From assembly GCF_000495795.1 (NCBI RefSeq), contig NZ_AWGD01000035.1, positions 1-64,000 of the forward strand: DNA of 64,000 nucleotides, in the 5' to 3' direction. Source of the stretch: Asticcacaulis sp. AC460 (GTDB lineage: Bacteria; Pseudomonadota; Alphaproteobacteria; Caulobacterales; Caulobacteraceae). Below are positions 50,842 to 59,448 of the stretch, piece after piece; the first letter of the stretch is position 1, and every line of letters begins with the position of its first letter. The translations under genes and the position numbers were made by a program. The notes beneath the pieces are model-generated. The model ran no database searches, was not told where the DNA came from, and saw nothing but the letters and a program-made list of their open reading frames with translations.

Positions 50842-51024
50842 AGGACCCCTCCGTCTCGACTTGGTCGCCTGAAGGCTCCCTCGCTCGCCACCTCCCCACC
50901 TTCGGTAGGGAGGAGAAGAAAGAAGAAGCAAACTGTTCCTTACTTCTCCTCCCCATGACAATGGGGAGGTGTTGAGCAAGCAAGGCCCCCTATGGGCCGA
51001 AGCGCGTCGAAGCGGAGGGGTCCT
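50842..51024. repeat. Nested palindromic repeat before rlmJ
   Basis: Perfect 12-base outer arms, AGGACCCCTCCG (50842-50853) and its complement (51013-51024), enclose two hairpins: CCTCCC...ACC-TTC-GGT...GGGAGG near 50890-50912, and CCTCCCCAT-GACA-ATGGGGAGG (50948-50969). The element resembles the one at 45378-45542. It fills the gap 50827-51062, in which no gene is seen. Confidence 0.8.
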
Positions 51025-51062
51025 CTTTGGACCTCGGTCACAGGTTCGAGGATGAGGCCACA

Positions 51063-51896
51063 ATGAACTATCGTCACGGCTTTCACGCCGGCAACTTCGC
51101 CGACCTCGCAAAGCACGCCGCGGTCCTGACCTTGCTGCGTCTGATACGCGAGGCGGCCGAACCGCTGCTGGTGGTCGATACCCACGCCGGCGCCGGTTAC
51201 TACGACCTGTCCAACCCGGATTTCGCCCGCTCCCGTGAGGCCGAAGCCGGGATCAAATACCTGATGAGCCAGGCCGTGCCGGAGAGCCTGCAACCCCTGG
51301 CCGGCTATGTTCGTGCCAAGAACGCCAAGGCCGGGTTCCGCGATCGCGTCGGCATCTATCCCGGATCGCCCGTCCTGGTGCTCGACCACATACGGACGGA
51401 CGACCAATATGTCGGCTGCGAACTGCGCGAGGACGACTTCGGTTTCTTGCGCGAACGCATCGAACCGCGCGGCAAGGCGGTCAAGGAGGACGGCTATCAG
51501 GTGGCGCTCGATTCGACCGGATCGGCTCGGTCGCTGTTCTACCTGATCGACCCGCCGTTCGAACGCGGCGACGATTACGATAATCTGACCTCGACCCTGG
51601 CTGGCATCATCGGCCGCAGGCCTGATGCGCGGGTGCTGATCTGGCTGCCGCTGAAGGATCTCGAAACCTTCGACGCCTGGCTGCGCGGCCTGGAGCGCGA
51701 GATCGATCCGATGCCGGACAATCTCATCGCGGAGTTGCGCCTGCGGCCCTTGTGGAACCCCATGAAGATGAACGGTTGCGTGCTGATGGCCGTCAATCCG
51801 CCGGAAAATTTTGCAGCGCACCTAAAGCCTATTGCCGAAGATGTGGTCCGTGTTTTCGGCGAAGACGGCGGTCAGGCCCGTTTGTGGTCTTTATAA
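51063..51896 (+). CDS. rlmJ: 23S rRNA (adenine-2030-N6)-methyltransferase RlmJ
   Basis: 277 residues. The N-terminus MNYRHGFHAGNFADLAKHAAVL is diagnostic of RlmJ, which methylates A2030 of 23S rRNA. The SAM site DTHAGAGYYDL lies at residues 39-49 and the catalytic DPPF at 163-166. The C-terminal LRPLWNPMKMNGCVLMAVNPPENF closes the fold. ATG 51063 is chosen over an in-frame start 12 codons earlier, because the residues before it are not conserved in character. The leader is the palindromic repeat at 50842-51024. Confidence 0.95.
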   Translation: MNYRHGFHAGNFADLAKHAAVLTLLRLIREAAEPLLVVDTHAGAGYYDLSNPDFARSREAEAGIKYLMSQAVPESLQPLAGYVRAKNAKAGFRDRVGIYPGSPVLVLDHIRTDDQYVGCELREDDFGFLRERIEPRGKAVKEDGYQVALDSTGSARSLFYLIDPPFERGDDYDNLTSTLAGIIGRRPDARVLIWLPLKDLETFDAWLRGLEREIDPMPDNLIAELRLRPLWNPMKMNGCVLMAVNPPENFAAHLKPIAEDVVRVFGEDGGQARLWSL

Positions 51897-52002
51897 GGAA
51901 AGCGTAAACCTCAAATTGCCGTGAGGGCGATTCTCCTGGTTGGAGTCTGAATCGGGATGTGTTATGTTGCGGCGCAATATGGCCTGACCCCGAGGTAATG
52001 AG

Positions 52003-52758
52003 ATGCTGACGATATCCGAAACCGAGTCGCCGAAGCTGTTCCCCTTCACCAGTTCCGATGAGATCAAGACCGCCTCCGAAAAGGCCGTCCACCTGTGGGT
52101 CGGCGCGTTTTCGCCCCTGTGGGTGCCGTTCTGGGCGTCGGCCAGCTTGGGCGTCGGCGCCTGGGCGGTGGCGCAGTCGCTGAGCCGTTCGGGCGAACTG
52201 TTCAAGGATCTGCCCCAGGTCACCAACCTGGCGGCGAAATGGCCGGGCTTTGTCACGCCGTCGCCGAAGGACTTGACCGAGGCCGTCGTCGAAACCGCTG
52301 AAACGGCCGCCGACCGCGTCAAGGCCGCGATCGACGATCAGCAGGCCGTAGTAGAACAGGTGGCGGAAACCGTTACCGAAGGCGTTGAGACTGTCGCTGA
52401 GGCGGCCCCGCCGGTGGTGGAAGCCGTGATCGACCCGGTCACCGAAACCCCGGTGGTTCCGGCCGTGGTCGAAGCGGTTGCGGAAACTCCGGCGGTCGTA
52501 ACCGAGGCGGTTGCGGAGGTCGTCGAGGCGGCCGACCCGGCGCCGATCATCGAGGCCGTGGCCGAACCCGAGGTGGTCGCGCCCAAGCCGGCGGCGCCGA
52601 AGCCCATCGCCTCCGAACTGGCGGTGTCGAAGCCCGCGCCGAAGGCGGAAGCCGCGCCGAAGCCGGCCGCTGTTGCGGAAAAGCCGGTCGCCGTAGCCAA
52701 GCCTGCGCCTGCAAAACCGGCAGCCAAGCCTAAGCCCACACCCAAGCCGGAAGCCTAA
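52003..52758 (+). CDS. Hypothetical protein with low-complexity Ala/Val/Pro/Lys tail (phasin-like)
   Basis: 251 residues. Residues 1-85 are amphipathic and hydrophobic (AVHLWVGAFSPLWVPFWASASLGVGAWAVAQSLSRSGELFKDL). Residues 85-190 consist of Ala/Val/Glu heptad-like helices with repeated VVEA/AVAE units, and the last 60 are a KPA/PKP-rich basic tail like histone H1. This layout recalls phasins and PhaF-type granule proteins. That is a guess from composition, since no diagnostic motif is visible and no PHA genes are nearby. It could instead be an envelope-spanning or DNA-binding protein. CGAGGTAATGAG precedes the ATG. Convergent with the next gene, four shared bases. Confidence 0.6.
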   Translation: MLTISETESPKLFPFTSSDEIKTASEKAVHLWVGAFSPLWVPFWASASLGVGAWAVAQSLSRSGELFKDLPQVTNLAAKWPGFVTPSPKDLTEAVVETAETAADRVKAAIDDQQAVVEQVAETVTEGVETVAEAAPPVVEAVIDPVTETPVVPAVVEAVAETPAVVTEAVAEVVEAADPAPIIEAVAEPEVVAPKPAAPKPIASELAVSKPAPKAEAAPKPAAVAEKPVAVAKPAPAKPAAKPKPTPKPEA

Positions 52759-53711
52759 TCCGCTTTTGCCGGCTGGATATCGACCACGACCGGCCGGTGA
52801 TCCGATCCGGTAAAGCCGCCGACCTGACGGCGGCTCAAAACCCGGTCTGGGCTGGCCAGGACGTTGTCGATGCCGACCCGAAGCAGCGACGGCAGGAAGC
52901 TGGGCCAGGTGCCGCGCCATACCGGCGCGGCGTGCAATCCGGTTTCCCGCATGAAATCCCCCATGCCGGAGGCGCAGGGCGGGGTGTTGAAATCACCGAC
53001 CAGCACCAGGTCGTCGTCAGCCATGTCATTCAGCGAACGGGCCAGCCGTGAAAACTGCCGGCGCTGGTCTTCCGGGTCGCTGAACGGCCAGGGCCGCGTC
53101 AGGTGCGTCACGGCCAGGGTAAAGGGCCGGCCGGGGGCTGCGACCTCGACCGTCATCAGTGCGAAGCCGGCGGGACGGGGGCTTGGGCGTTTCAGCGGAT
53201 AGCGCGACACGACCACCATGTCGTACCGGGCGGCGATATTGGGCCGGCCGGCTTTAAGGCCTTTGATCAGTTTTTCGCGTGCCGCCGGATTGGCCTCGAT
53301 CAGCGCCACCACGTCAGGATTTTGCTTCTCTACCCACGGCAGCAGCTTTTCCGGCTCCGTGTTACGGATCAGCAGGTTGGCGAAGATCAGCCGCACCGGG
53401 GCGGCGTCCTTGTCCGGCGCGGCCTGTTTGGGAAAGGCCTGGGGCCACACGGACAGCACCATCATCACGCAGGCCAGGGCGGCCGCTCCGCCACCCCATT
53501 TCTGCCGCAGCAAAGCCAGGGCCGTGGCAACAAGCACAAAGGCCGTCAGGATCGGCACTGAGAAGATATCGATCAGGTAGAACAGCGGCCTATGCGGATT
53601 GGCCAGGCAGATCAGGGCAACTGCTACCATGGCGGCAGCGACCGCCAAGGCGGCGGCTTTCAGGATTTGCTGTAACAGTCGCAACATATCTGCCCCATCG
53701 CCGATTGACAT
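52755..53711 (-). CDS. Membrane-anchored endonuclease/exonuclease/phosphatase family protein
   Basis: 318 residues. Three hydrophobic helices occupy about residues 12-95. The EEP catalytic domain follows: VRLIFANLLIRN (start strand), PDVVALIEANPAA (catalytic Glu), RPFTLAVTHLTRPWPFSDPEDQRRQ, DDLVLVGDFNTPPCASGM (Asp/Asn) and FTGSDHRPVVVDI (terminal Asp-His). Family members cleave nucleic acids or phospholipids. The domain would face the periplasm. A Met at 53687, preceded by GGGGCA, is an equally possible start. It is divergent from the DUF4112 gene by 65 bases. Confidence 0.87.
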   Translation of the reverse strand: MSIGDGADMLRLLQQILKAAALAVAAAMVAVALICLANPHRPLFYLIDIFSVPILTAFVLVATALALLRQKWGGGAAALACVMMVLSVWPQAFPKQAAPDKDAAPVRLIFANLLIRNTEPEKLLPWVEKQNPDVVALIEANPAAREKLIKGLKAGRPNIAARYDMVVVSRYPLKRPSPRPAGFALMTVEVAAPGRPFTLAVTHLTRPWPFSDPEDQRRQFSRLARSLNDMADDDLVLVGDFNTPPCASGMGDFMRETGLHAAPVWRGTWPSFLPSLLRVGIDNVLASPDRVLSRRQVGGFTGSDHRPVVVDIQPAKAD

Positions 53712-53776
53712 TTTGCCGCGGCATGGCCTTAGCTGGTTTCCGCGAAAGGTTAATTTTCGCTTGCCGGGGGCGCTTC

Positions 53777-54265
53777 ATGCTGGCCAAGTCGCACGATCAT
53801 ATCCAACGTATCTACGACTCGATTGAGTCCGTAAAGCGGCTGTCGGACCGCATCATCGGCATCGGACCGATCAATATCATCGGCCTGGACGGTATCCTGG
53901 CCCTGGTTCCGATACCGGGCGTGGGGACGGCCTATTCCGTCCTGGCCGGGCTATTCCTGCTCATCCAGGGGATGCGCGCCCGCGTGACACTGGGCACCCT
54001 GGCGACCGCGGTGATCATTCTTCTGATCGACAGCGGTCTGACCACGATTGAGGATATAGCGAAAATCTTTCCGCCCCTGGCCCTTATCCCGGGATTGATC
54101 GACGCCTTCTTCCAGGGCCACCTGTACGCCGCCCATTTGATCCAGAAGGATATCGAGCGGACGCACTATGTGCAGGGACGCCGTGGCAGCGCTGACGAAC
54201 ATCGCGAGCATTTGAACGACATGCACGCGCAAAAGGGCAAGAAGCGGGTGGTTTATCTCGGCTGA
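53777..54265 (+). CDS. DUF4112 membrane protein
   Basis: 162 residues. DUF4112 hallmark: RIIGIGPINIIGLDGILALVPIPGVGTAYSVLAGLFLLIQGMRAR, with two transmembrane segments (about 32-63 and 75-95) separated by a short loop, then FPPLALIPGLIDAFFQGHLYAAHLIQKDIERTHYV. The C-terminal tail is hydrophilic and His-rich. Function is unknown. ATG 53777 is selected because upstream residues in frame are antisense to the divergent EEP gene. Three bases separate its stop from the convergent next gene. Confidence 0.85.
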   Translation: MLAKSHDHIQRIYDSIESVKRLSDRIIGIGPINIIGLDGILALVPIPGVGTAYSVLAGLFLLIQGMRARVTLGTLATAVIILLIDSGLTTIEDIAKIFPPLALIPGLIDAFFQGHLYAAHLIQKDIERTHYVQGRRGSADEHREHLNDMHAQKGKKRVVYLG

Positions 54266-54267
54266 AT

Positions 54268-54570
54268 TCAGCTGCGCGAACCGCGTAGGGCCCCATCGGT
54301 CGGAATGGCGCTCTCAGTGATCGAGTTCCACAGAAAGATCGCGCCACGACTGGCGATGGCCATGCTGGTGCCGATGACATCGTTGTGGTGAAGCTGATAG
54401 CCCTTGAAGGTATCGCTGGCGGCATCGAAGCCTATCGCGGAGATATCGCCGCCGGTGGCGAGCTGACGCAGTTCGTTATAGTCGGACGCCGTCAGGTCGA
54501 ACTGAGCAATCACCTGTCCGCTTTGTAAAGCCTGGGCAATTGCGTGGTTGAGACGCTCAACGATTGTCAT
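54268..54570 (-). CDS. Hypothetical small soluble protein
   Basis: 100 residues (MTIVERLNHAIAQALQSGQVIAQFDLTASDYNELRQLATGGDISAIGFDAASDTFKGYQLHHNDVIGTSMAIAS...). Not recognised as a named family. Predicted to be mixed alpha-beta, no membrane segment or Cys. GGGAG stands eight bases before the ATG at 54568-54570. A longer reading frame upstream would run through the tRNA-Thr locus and is rejected. No operon partners. Confidence 0.65.
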   Translation of the reverse strand: MTIVERLNHAIAQALQSGQVIAQFDLTASDYNELRQLATGGDISAIGFDAASDTFKGYQLHHNDVIGTSMAIASRGAIFLWNSITESAIPTDGALRGSRS

Positions 54571-54686
54571 CGGGTACTCCCTGTGTGCGTCAATGGTCGC
54601 ACTCAGAAAATAAAGGAACAATCTGGAGATGGCGTGACGCGTACTGAAAAATGGCCGGGGCCCGGCTCTTGCGAACCGGGCCCCGA

Positions 54687-54761
<75 letters not shown>

Positions 54762-54855
54762 GAAGAGGGTGCGGCTATAGCCAAACTTTTCCGGAAGGCA
54801 AAGCGAAAAATCACGACCCCTTGAATTTCTTCCACGCTTTTCGTAACTCAGCTCC

Positions 54856-55026
54856 ATGAGTGAACCCAGACTTTCAGAAAAAGCCAACCTTTCTGAAAAA
54901 GAAAGACGGGAGCAGGCGCTGCAGAAGGCGCTGCGCGAGAACCTGCGCCGCCGCAAGGCCGCTGCCGTTACGCCCCCCCCGCCCGATCACGAAAATACGA
55001 CGGCGCCCGACGCCGAAAAACAATAA
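54856..55026 (+). CDS. Short conserved-type protein upstream of murA
   Basis: 56 residues: MSEPRLSEKANLSEKERREQ..., then ALRENLRRRKAAAV and a Pro-rich acidic tail. Basic amphipathic helix RREQALQKALRENLRRRK looks RNA- or protein-binding. A gene of this kind commonly precedes murA in this group of bacteria, to my knowledge. It starts 95 bases after the tRNA-Thr, reads toward murA (75 bases on) and is too short for most searches. Function is unknown. Codon use is normal. Confidence 0.65.
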   Translation: MSEPRLSEKANLSEKERREQALQKALRENLRRRKAAAVTPPPPDHENTTAPDAEKQ

Positions 55027-55101
55027 GCCGTATTGCGCACGGCCTATTGTGATGTAGAACCGCGACTCCCGTTTCGCGTACCTTTACTTACGGACATCCA
55101 T

Positions 55102-56394
55102 ATGGATCGCATCGCCATCGAGGGCGGCAGCCCGCTGTTCGGAGACATTCCCGTCTCCGGGGCCAAGAATTCCGCCATCAAGCTGATGGCCGCCTCGCTG
55201 CTGACCTCGGAACCGGTGCGCCTGACCAACATGCCGCGCCTGGCCGATACCCGCCTGCTGTCGCGTCTGCTGGTGCGATTCGGCTGCGCGATTTCCGAGT
55301 CGGATGAGGGCGGTCAGTCCATGACCCTGCACACGCCGGAAATCACCTCGGCCTTTGCCCCCTATGACCTGGTCCGCCAGATGCGTGCCTCGTTCAATGT
55401 CCTGGGGCCACTGCTGGCCCGCACCGGCCACGCCAAGGTCTCGCTGCCCGGCGGCTGCACCATCGGCGCGCGTCCGGTCGATCTGCACCTGAAGGCGCTC
55501 GAAGCTTTGGGCGCCCATATCGACATGCACGAAGGCTATGTCTTCGCCCAGGCGCCGCGCGGCCTGCGGGGCGCGGAAATCGAGTTTCCCTTCGTCTCGG
55601 TTGGCGCGACCGAACATGCCCTGATGGCGGCTGTTCTGGCCCAAGGCACGACGGTCATGACCAACTGCGCCTGCGAGCCGGAAATCGTCGACCTGGCCGA
55701 ATGCCTGAACGCCATGGGCGCGAAGGTCGGCGGCGCCGGCACCACCACCATCGTGGTCGAAGGCGTGACCAGCCTGCACGGTACCGACTGGGCCGTCATC
55801 TGCGACCGCATCGAAGCCGGTACCTACGCCGCCGCCGCCGCCATGGCCGGGGGCGAAGTCCGTCTGACCGGCGTGCGGCCGGAGCTGATCTCCATCCTGC
55901 TGGACAAGCTGGCCCAGGCCGGCTGCGGAATCCATCGCGGCGTCGACACGGTCACCATTACCCGTAAAGACGGCAAGCTTAAGCCGGTCGATCTCGAAAC
56001 CCAGGTCTATCCCGGCTTTGCCACCGACCTGCAGGCCCAGTTCATGGCGCTGATGACCCTGGCTGATGGCGAGAGTGTCATCCGCGAAACCATCTTCGAA
56101 AACCGCTTCATGCACGTGCCCGAACTGGGCCGTCTGGGCGCCGATATCTCGGTCTCCGGCGGTGAGGCGCGGGTGCGGGGTGTCTCCGAACTGCGTGGCG
56201 CCCAGGTGATGGCGACCGACTTGCGCGCCTCGGCCTGCTTGGTCATTGCCGGCCTGGCGGCGCGGGGTGAGACCATTATCAACCGCGTCTATCACCTCGA
56301 CCGTGGTTTCGAGAACCTGGAAGGCAAGCTGTCGGCCTGTGGCGCCAATATCAAGCGGCTCAAGGGTACGGAGCCGATTCTGGAAGACGAGTGA
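55102..56394 (+). CDS. murA: UDP-N-acetylglucosamine 1-carboxyvinyltransferase
   Basis: 430 residues. First committed enzyme of peptidoglycan synthesis, transferring enolpyruvate from PEP to UDP-GlcNAc. The start [26 protein letters not shown] has the substrate lysine K22 and N23. The PEP/fosfomycin-reactive cysteine is C119 in [38 protein letters not shown] near the end is typical. ATG 55102 is chosen; the in-frame start at 55033 lacks conservation. The stop overlaps the DUF2948 start. Confidence 0.97.
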   Translation: MDRIAIEGGSPLFGDIPVSGAKNSAIKLMAASLLTSEPVRLTNMPRLADTRLLSRLLVRFGCAISESDEGGQSMTLHTPEITSAFAPYDLVRQMRASFNVLGPLLARTGHAKVSLPGGCTIGARPVDLHLKALEALGAHIDMHEGYVFAQAPRGLRGAEIEFPFVSVGATEHALMAAVLAQGTTVMTNCACEPEIVDLAECLNAMGAKVGGAGTTTIVVEGVTSLHGTDWAVICDRIEAGTYAAAAAMAGGEVRLTGVRPELISILLDKLAQAGCGIHRGVDTVTITRKDGKLKPVDLETQVYPGFATDLQAQFMALMTLADGESVIRETIFENRFMHVPELGRLGADISVSGGEARVRGVSELRGAQVMATDLRASACLVIAGLAARGETIINRVYHLDRGFENLEGKLSACGANIKRLKGTEPILEDE

Positions 56395-56837
56395 TGTTCG
56401 GCAAGCCGCCACCCAAACCGATACGACTGATCGCGGAAGAGGCCTCCGACCTGCCGCCGATCTCGGCCCTGGTCCAGGACGCCGCCCTGCGTTTTGGCGA
56501 CATGGCCTATGACCGGGCGGGCCGCCACTTTACCCTGCGCATGAACCGGTTCTGCCACGAAGCCGGTGGCCGCCAACCGCTGCGGGCGCCGTCGGTGCTG
56601 CGCATTTCCGGCGTTGACAAGGTGCAGGTTCGCGGCCTGGATGCCAGGAATACCAAGCAGATCCTCAGCCTGCTGGATATTTCCGTTGAACCGCTGGAAG
56701 CGCCGGCGGCAGTATTGATCCTGCGATTTGCCGGCGAGGGGACGCGCGACATCCGTATCGAAACCGAATGCGTCGATGTCTTATTGCTGGACCTGGCCGC
56801 CCCGCACCGGGCAAAGTCGACTCCTAACCATACTTAG
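56391..56837 (+). CDS. DUF2948 family protein
   Basis: 148 residues. The start [48 protein letters not shown] and later [29 protein letters not shown] and [29 protein letters not shown] match the DUF2948 family, known next to murA in Alphaproteobacteria. Function is unknown. Either of two adjacent ATGs at 56391 may start it; both lie within the murA stop overlap. The 100 bases after it, before the UPF0262 gene, hold no gene. Confidence 0.88.
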   Translation: MMFGKPPPKPIRLIAEEASDLPPISALVQDAALRFGDMAYDRAGRHFTLRMNRFCHEAGGRQPLRAPSVLRISGVDKVQVRGLDARNTKQILSLLDISVEPLEAPAAVLILRFAGEGTRDIRIETECVDVLLLDLAAPHRAKSTPNHT

Positions 56838-56937
56838 CGCTCAAGCGCCGCGAGGCTCCTCGCAGAGGCTCGGGCGGGCAGTCGCCCTTGCCAAATCACA
56901 GAGAGTCGTGATTTGGAGAACCTGAAAGGGTCACACT

Positions 56938-57405
56938 ATGAAACTTGCCCGCATCGACATCGACGAAGCCAGCCTGTCGGCACCGACCGACCAGATCGAG
57001 CACGAGCGCAAGGTTGCCATGTTCGACCTTGTCGAGCGCAACAGCTTTACCCCGGAAGGCGCGGCCGAAGCCGGATCGGACGGGCCGTTCGACCTGCGTC
57101 TGGCGTTCGAGGACAACCGTCTGGTGTTCGACATCACCGGTCCGAACTTCGCGCGCAAGATCATGCTGTCCATGTCGCCGTTCAAGACGATGATGCGCGA
57201 CTACCAGATGATCTGCGAAAGCTATTACGAGGCGCTGAAGAACGCCACGCCGTCACAGATCGAGTCGATCGACATGGGCCGCCGCGGCGTTCACAACGAA
57301 GGCGCCGAGCTGCTGACCGAGCGGCTGAAGGGCAAGGTCGAGATCGATCACGAGACGTCACGGCGTCTATTCACCCTGATCAACGCCCTACATCTGCGGC
57401 TTTGA
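56938..57405 (+). CDS. UPF0262 family protein
   Basis: 155 residues. LARIDIDEASLSAPTDQIEHERKVAMFDLVERNSFTPEG and RIHxE-type MSPFKTMMRDYQMICESYYEALKNATPSQIESIDMGRRGVHNEGAELLTERLKGKVEIDHETSRRLFTLI are typical of UPF0262, an Alphaproteobacterial family of unknown function. AAGGG stands before the ATG at 56938. In relatives it adjoins hisD, a tyrosine phosphatase and infA. Here infA follows 1.2 kb on, with an outer-membrane gene between. Cytoplasmic. Confidence 0.93.
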   Translation: MKLARIDIDEASLSAPTDQIEHERKVAMFDLVERNSFTPEGAAEAGSDGPFDLRLAFEDNRLVFDITGPNFARKIMLSMSPFKTMMRDYQMICESYYEALKNATPSQIESIDMGRRGVHNEGAELLTERLKGKVEIDHETSRRLFTLINALHLRL

Positions 57406-57412
57406 TTAAATT

Positions 57413-57568
57413 ACCTCTCCCCGCGCGCGGGGAGAGGACGAGAGCCGAGTGTAACGAAGGCGATCGGGTGAGGGGCCTTCCGAAGACATTTGCTCACCTG
57501 AATTGTCCGTGTGCCCCTCAGGCTCGCCGCCCTGCGCCTCACCTTTCCCCGTGAACAACAGGAAGGGC
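57413..57568. repeat. Intergenic palindromic repeat (CCTCTCCCC family), copy B
   Basis: Begins with the hairpin CCTCTCCCCGC-GC-GCGGGGAGAGG (57414-57437) and runs through GAGCCGAG...GATCGGGTGAGGGG and CCTTCCGAAGAC, nearly identical to copy A at 20011-20085. The right half is degraded, ending in CCTTTCCCCGTG...GGAAGGG near 57568. The gap 57569-57825 holds no gene and probably contains the promoter of the outer-membrane gene. Confidence 0.8.
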
Positions 57569-57825
57569 GGACTCTACGATCTTTGCGACTCGGCAAAAAT
57601 TTCCTATCCTTATGATTTTCTTACATTTTTGTCATTTATCCGGCGTTCATCAACACGGCCGGAACAAGGCTTAAACCGGACATCCGGCCACATAAAAGGC
57701 CCTGGCATGACCGTCTCGCCATAGTTGGCCGCAAATACCCTGAAAAGACCTGCAAATGGCCCCACGAGAGCCCGCTCCGATCGCCATATTACTTGGCAGG
57801 CGGCGACATGATCGCTGCCGTTAGA

Positions 57826-57872
57826 GCCTCATGCCAAAAAGTGGACTGCCACTTTTTGGATAAGCATGAGGC
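57826..57872. repeat. Palindromic intergenic element, copy 2
   Basis: Outer arms GCCTCATGC (57826-57834) and GCATGAGGC (57864-57872) enclose CAAAAAGTGG-ACTG-CCACTTTTTG, with an unpaired GATAA before the right outer arm. The plan equals copy 1 at 12667-12710: conserved CCACTTTT(C/T)GGATAA and different outer arms. It lies 28 bases before the outer-membrane protein start, so it is transcribed into the leader or covers the promoter. Confidence 0.8.
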
Positions 57873-57900
57873 GTCAAAAAAAGACTATGGAGCACATATT

Positions 57901-58422
57901 ATGAAGACCCTTCTTATCGCTACCGCCGCGACCGCCATTGCCCTGTCGGGCGCCGCTGCCGCCAATGCCCAGGACGTCGGTCAGGTTTACGGCTCGATCG
58001 GCTATCAGGGCACCAAGAACGACACCACGGACACCAACGTCAACGGCATCAATGCCCGCGTCGGTACCAAGCTGACCCCGCACTTCGGCGTTGAAGGTGA
58101 AGCCGCCTTCGGCACCAACAAGGACAATGGTCCGGGCGGCGACTACAAGCTGACCAACAAGGTAGCCGCCTATGGCGTCGGCTTCGTGCCGGTATCGCCG
58201 CGCTTCGACCTGATCGGCCGCGTCGGCGTCTCCGACACCAACCTCAAGGCCCCGGCCGTTGCCGGCAAGCTGGAACAGGGCACGGCCCTGGAATACGGCG
58301 TCGGCGCCCAGTATCACCTGGATAACGACTTTGCCCTGCGCGCCGACTACACCAAGTCGGACTTCAGCGGCGACAAGGGTGAAGCCGGCACTACCTCGAT
58401 CAATCTGGTCAAGAAGTTCTAG
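57901..58422 (+). CDS. Small outer-membrane beta-barrel protein
   Basis: 173 residues. The signal peptide [23 protein letters not shown] is cut before [14 protein letters not shown]. The mature part has about eight alternating strands, e.g. [52 protein letters not shown] and the terminal TSINLVKKF with aromatic C-terminus, as in OmpA-like/OmpW-like barrels (porin family, OMP_b-brl). GGAG precedes the ATG. A palindromic element lies before it, and a strong terminator after it, so it is one transcript. Confidence 0.88.
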   Translation: MKTLLIATAATAIALSGAAAANAQDVGQVYGSIGYQGTKNDTTDTNVNGINARVGTKLTPHFGVEGEAAFGTNKDNGPGGDYKLTNKVAAYGVGFVPVSPRFDLIGRVGVSDTNLKAPAVAGKLEQGTALEYGVGAQYHLDNDFALRADYTKSDFSGDKGEAGTTSINLVKKF

Positions 58423-58441
58423 GCTTTTGGCAGTTTGATCC

Positions 58442-58477
58442 CAAAACGCCCCTCGCCAGCCGGCGAGGGGCGTTTTG
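58442..58477 (+). terminator. Rho-independent-type terminator of the outer-membrane gene
   Basis: Perfect 16-base arms (CAAAACGCCCCTCGCC at 58442-58457 and its complement at 58462-58477) flank the loop AGCC. The right arm ends in GTTTTG, giving a short T-run. It is the clearest terminator in the window, 20 bases after the stop of the beta-barrel gene; being symmetric it could also serve the opposite strand. Confidence 0.85.
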
Positions 58478-58604
58478 CCTTATGGGCGCAGAAACTAAAG
58501 CTTTCCCTTTGAGGCCTTTCGGTATAAACGGGCGCACTCACGACCGGCGCCCCATCGAGTCCCGCAGCGGGCAGGCGCGTCCGTTTCACGATTTGAGAGA
58601 CCGA

Positions 58605-58826
58605 ATGGCAAAAGAAGAACTCCTTGAGTTTCCGGGTACGGTGATCGAACTGCTCCCCAATGCGACCTTCCGCGTCAAGCTGGAAGAGAGCGGGCACGAG
58701 ATCATCGCCCACACGGCGGGCAAGATGCGCAAGAACCGCATCCGCGTCCTGGCCGGCGACCGTATCCTGGTCGAAATGACGCCCTATGACCTGACCAAGG
58801 GCCGTATCACCTACCGCTTCAAGTAA
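58605..58826 (+). CDS. infA: Translation initiation factor IF-1
   Basis: 73 residues. [73 protein letters not shown] is the complete S1-like OB fold of IF-1, written here as one protein of normal length. It binds the 30S A site during initiation. ATG 58605 is the usual start; the longer frame before it is not conserved. The maf gene follows 13 bases later, starting a chain infA-maf-RNase-yacG. Confidence 0.97.
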   Translation: MAKEELLEFPGTVIELLPNATFRVKLEESGHEIIAHTAGKMRKNRIRVLAGDRILVEMTPYDLTKGRITYRFK

Positions 58827-58839
58827 GCCCGGATCAGGC

Positions 58840-59448
58840 ATGGCTGCCAAAGTCCCTGAAAACTGCAGCCCCCTGATGCAGGCACAGCTTATTTTGGCCA
58901 GCGCCAGCCCGCGCCGCCGCGACCTGCTGGCGCAGATCGGCATCGCGCCGGACATCATTGCCGCCGCCGATCTCGACGAATCCCCTCGCAAGGACGAAAC
59001 GCCCCGCAACCTGGCCCTGCGTCTGGCCCAGGACAAGGCGCGCGCCGTCGCTACAACTCACACCGGCTTCGTCCTGGCCGCCGATACGGTGGTCTGTGTC
59101 GGCCGCCGCGTGCTCGACAAGGCCCATGACGCGGCCGACGTCGCCCGCTGCCTGGAGCTTATGTCGGGCCGTGGTCACCGCATCTACACCGGCATCGCGG
59201 TCATCGCCCCGTCGGGCAAACTGTCCTCACGCGTGGTCGAAACCCGTATCACCTTCAAGGTGCTGACCCCGGCCGAGATCGCCGCCTATGCCGCCTCGGA
59301 CGAAGGCCTGGGCAAGGCCGGCGGCTACGGCATCCAGGGGCGGGCAGGGGGCTTCGTTACCCACCTGGTCGGCAGTTTCACCGCCGTCGTCGGTTTGCCA
59401 CTGTATGAGACCCGCTGCCTGCTGGAGGGAGCGGGCTATTCATGCTGA
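58840..59448 (+). CDS. Maf-like nucleoside triphosphate pyrophosphatase
   Basis: 202 residues. LILASASPRRRDLLAQIG is the Maf phosphate loop, and FVLAADTVVCVGRRVLDK and SGRGHRIYTGIAVI, KAGGYGIQGRAGGFVTHLVGSFTAVVGLPLYET are present. Enzyme removes pyrophosphate from modified or non-canonical nucleotides (m5UTP/dTTP class likely). Starts at 58840; Met at 58876 is an alternative. The 3' end overlaps the RNase gene by seven bases. Confidence 0.93.
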   Translation: MAAKVPENCSPLMQAQLILASASPRRRDLLAQIGIAPDIIAAADLDESPRKDETPRNLALRLAQDKARAVATTHTGFVLAADTVVCVGRRVLDKAHDAADVARCLELMSGRGHRIYTGIAVIAPSGKLSSRVVETRITFKVLTPAEIAAYAASDEGLGKAGGYGIQGRAGGFVTHLVGSFTAVVGLPLYETRCLLEGAGYSC

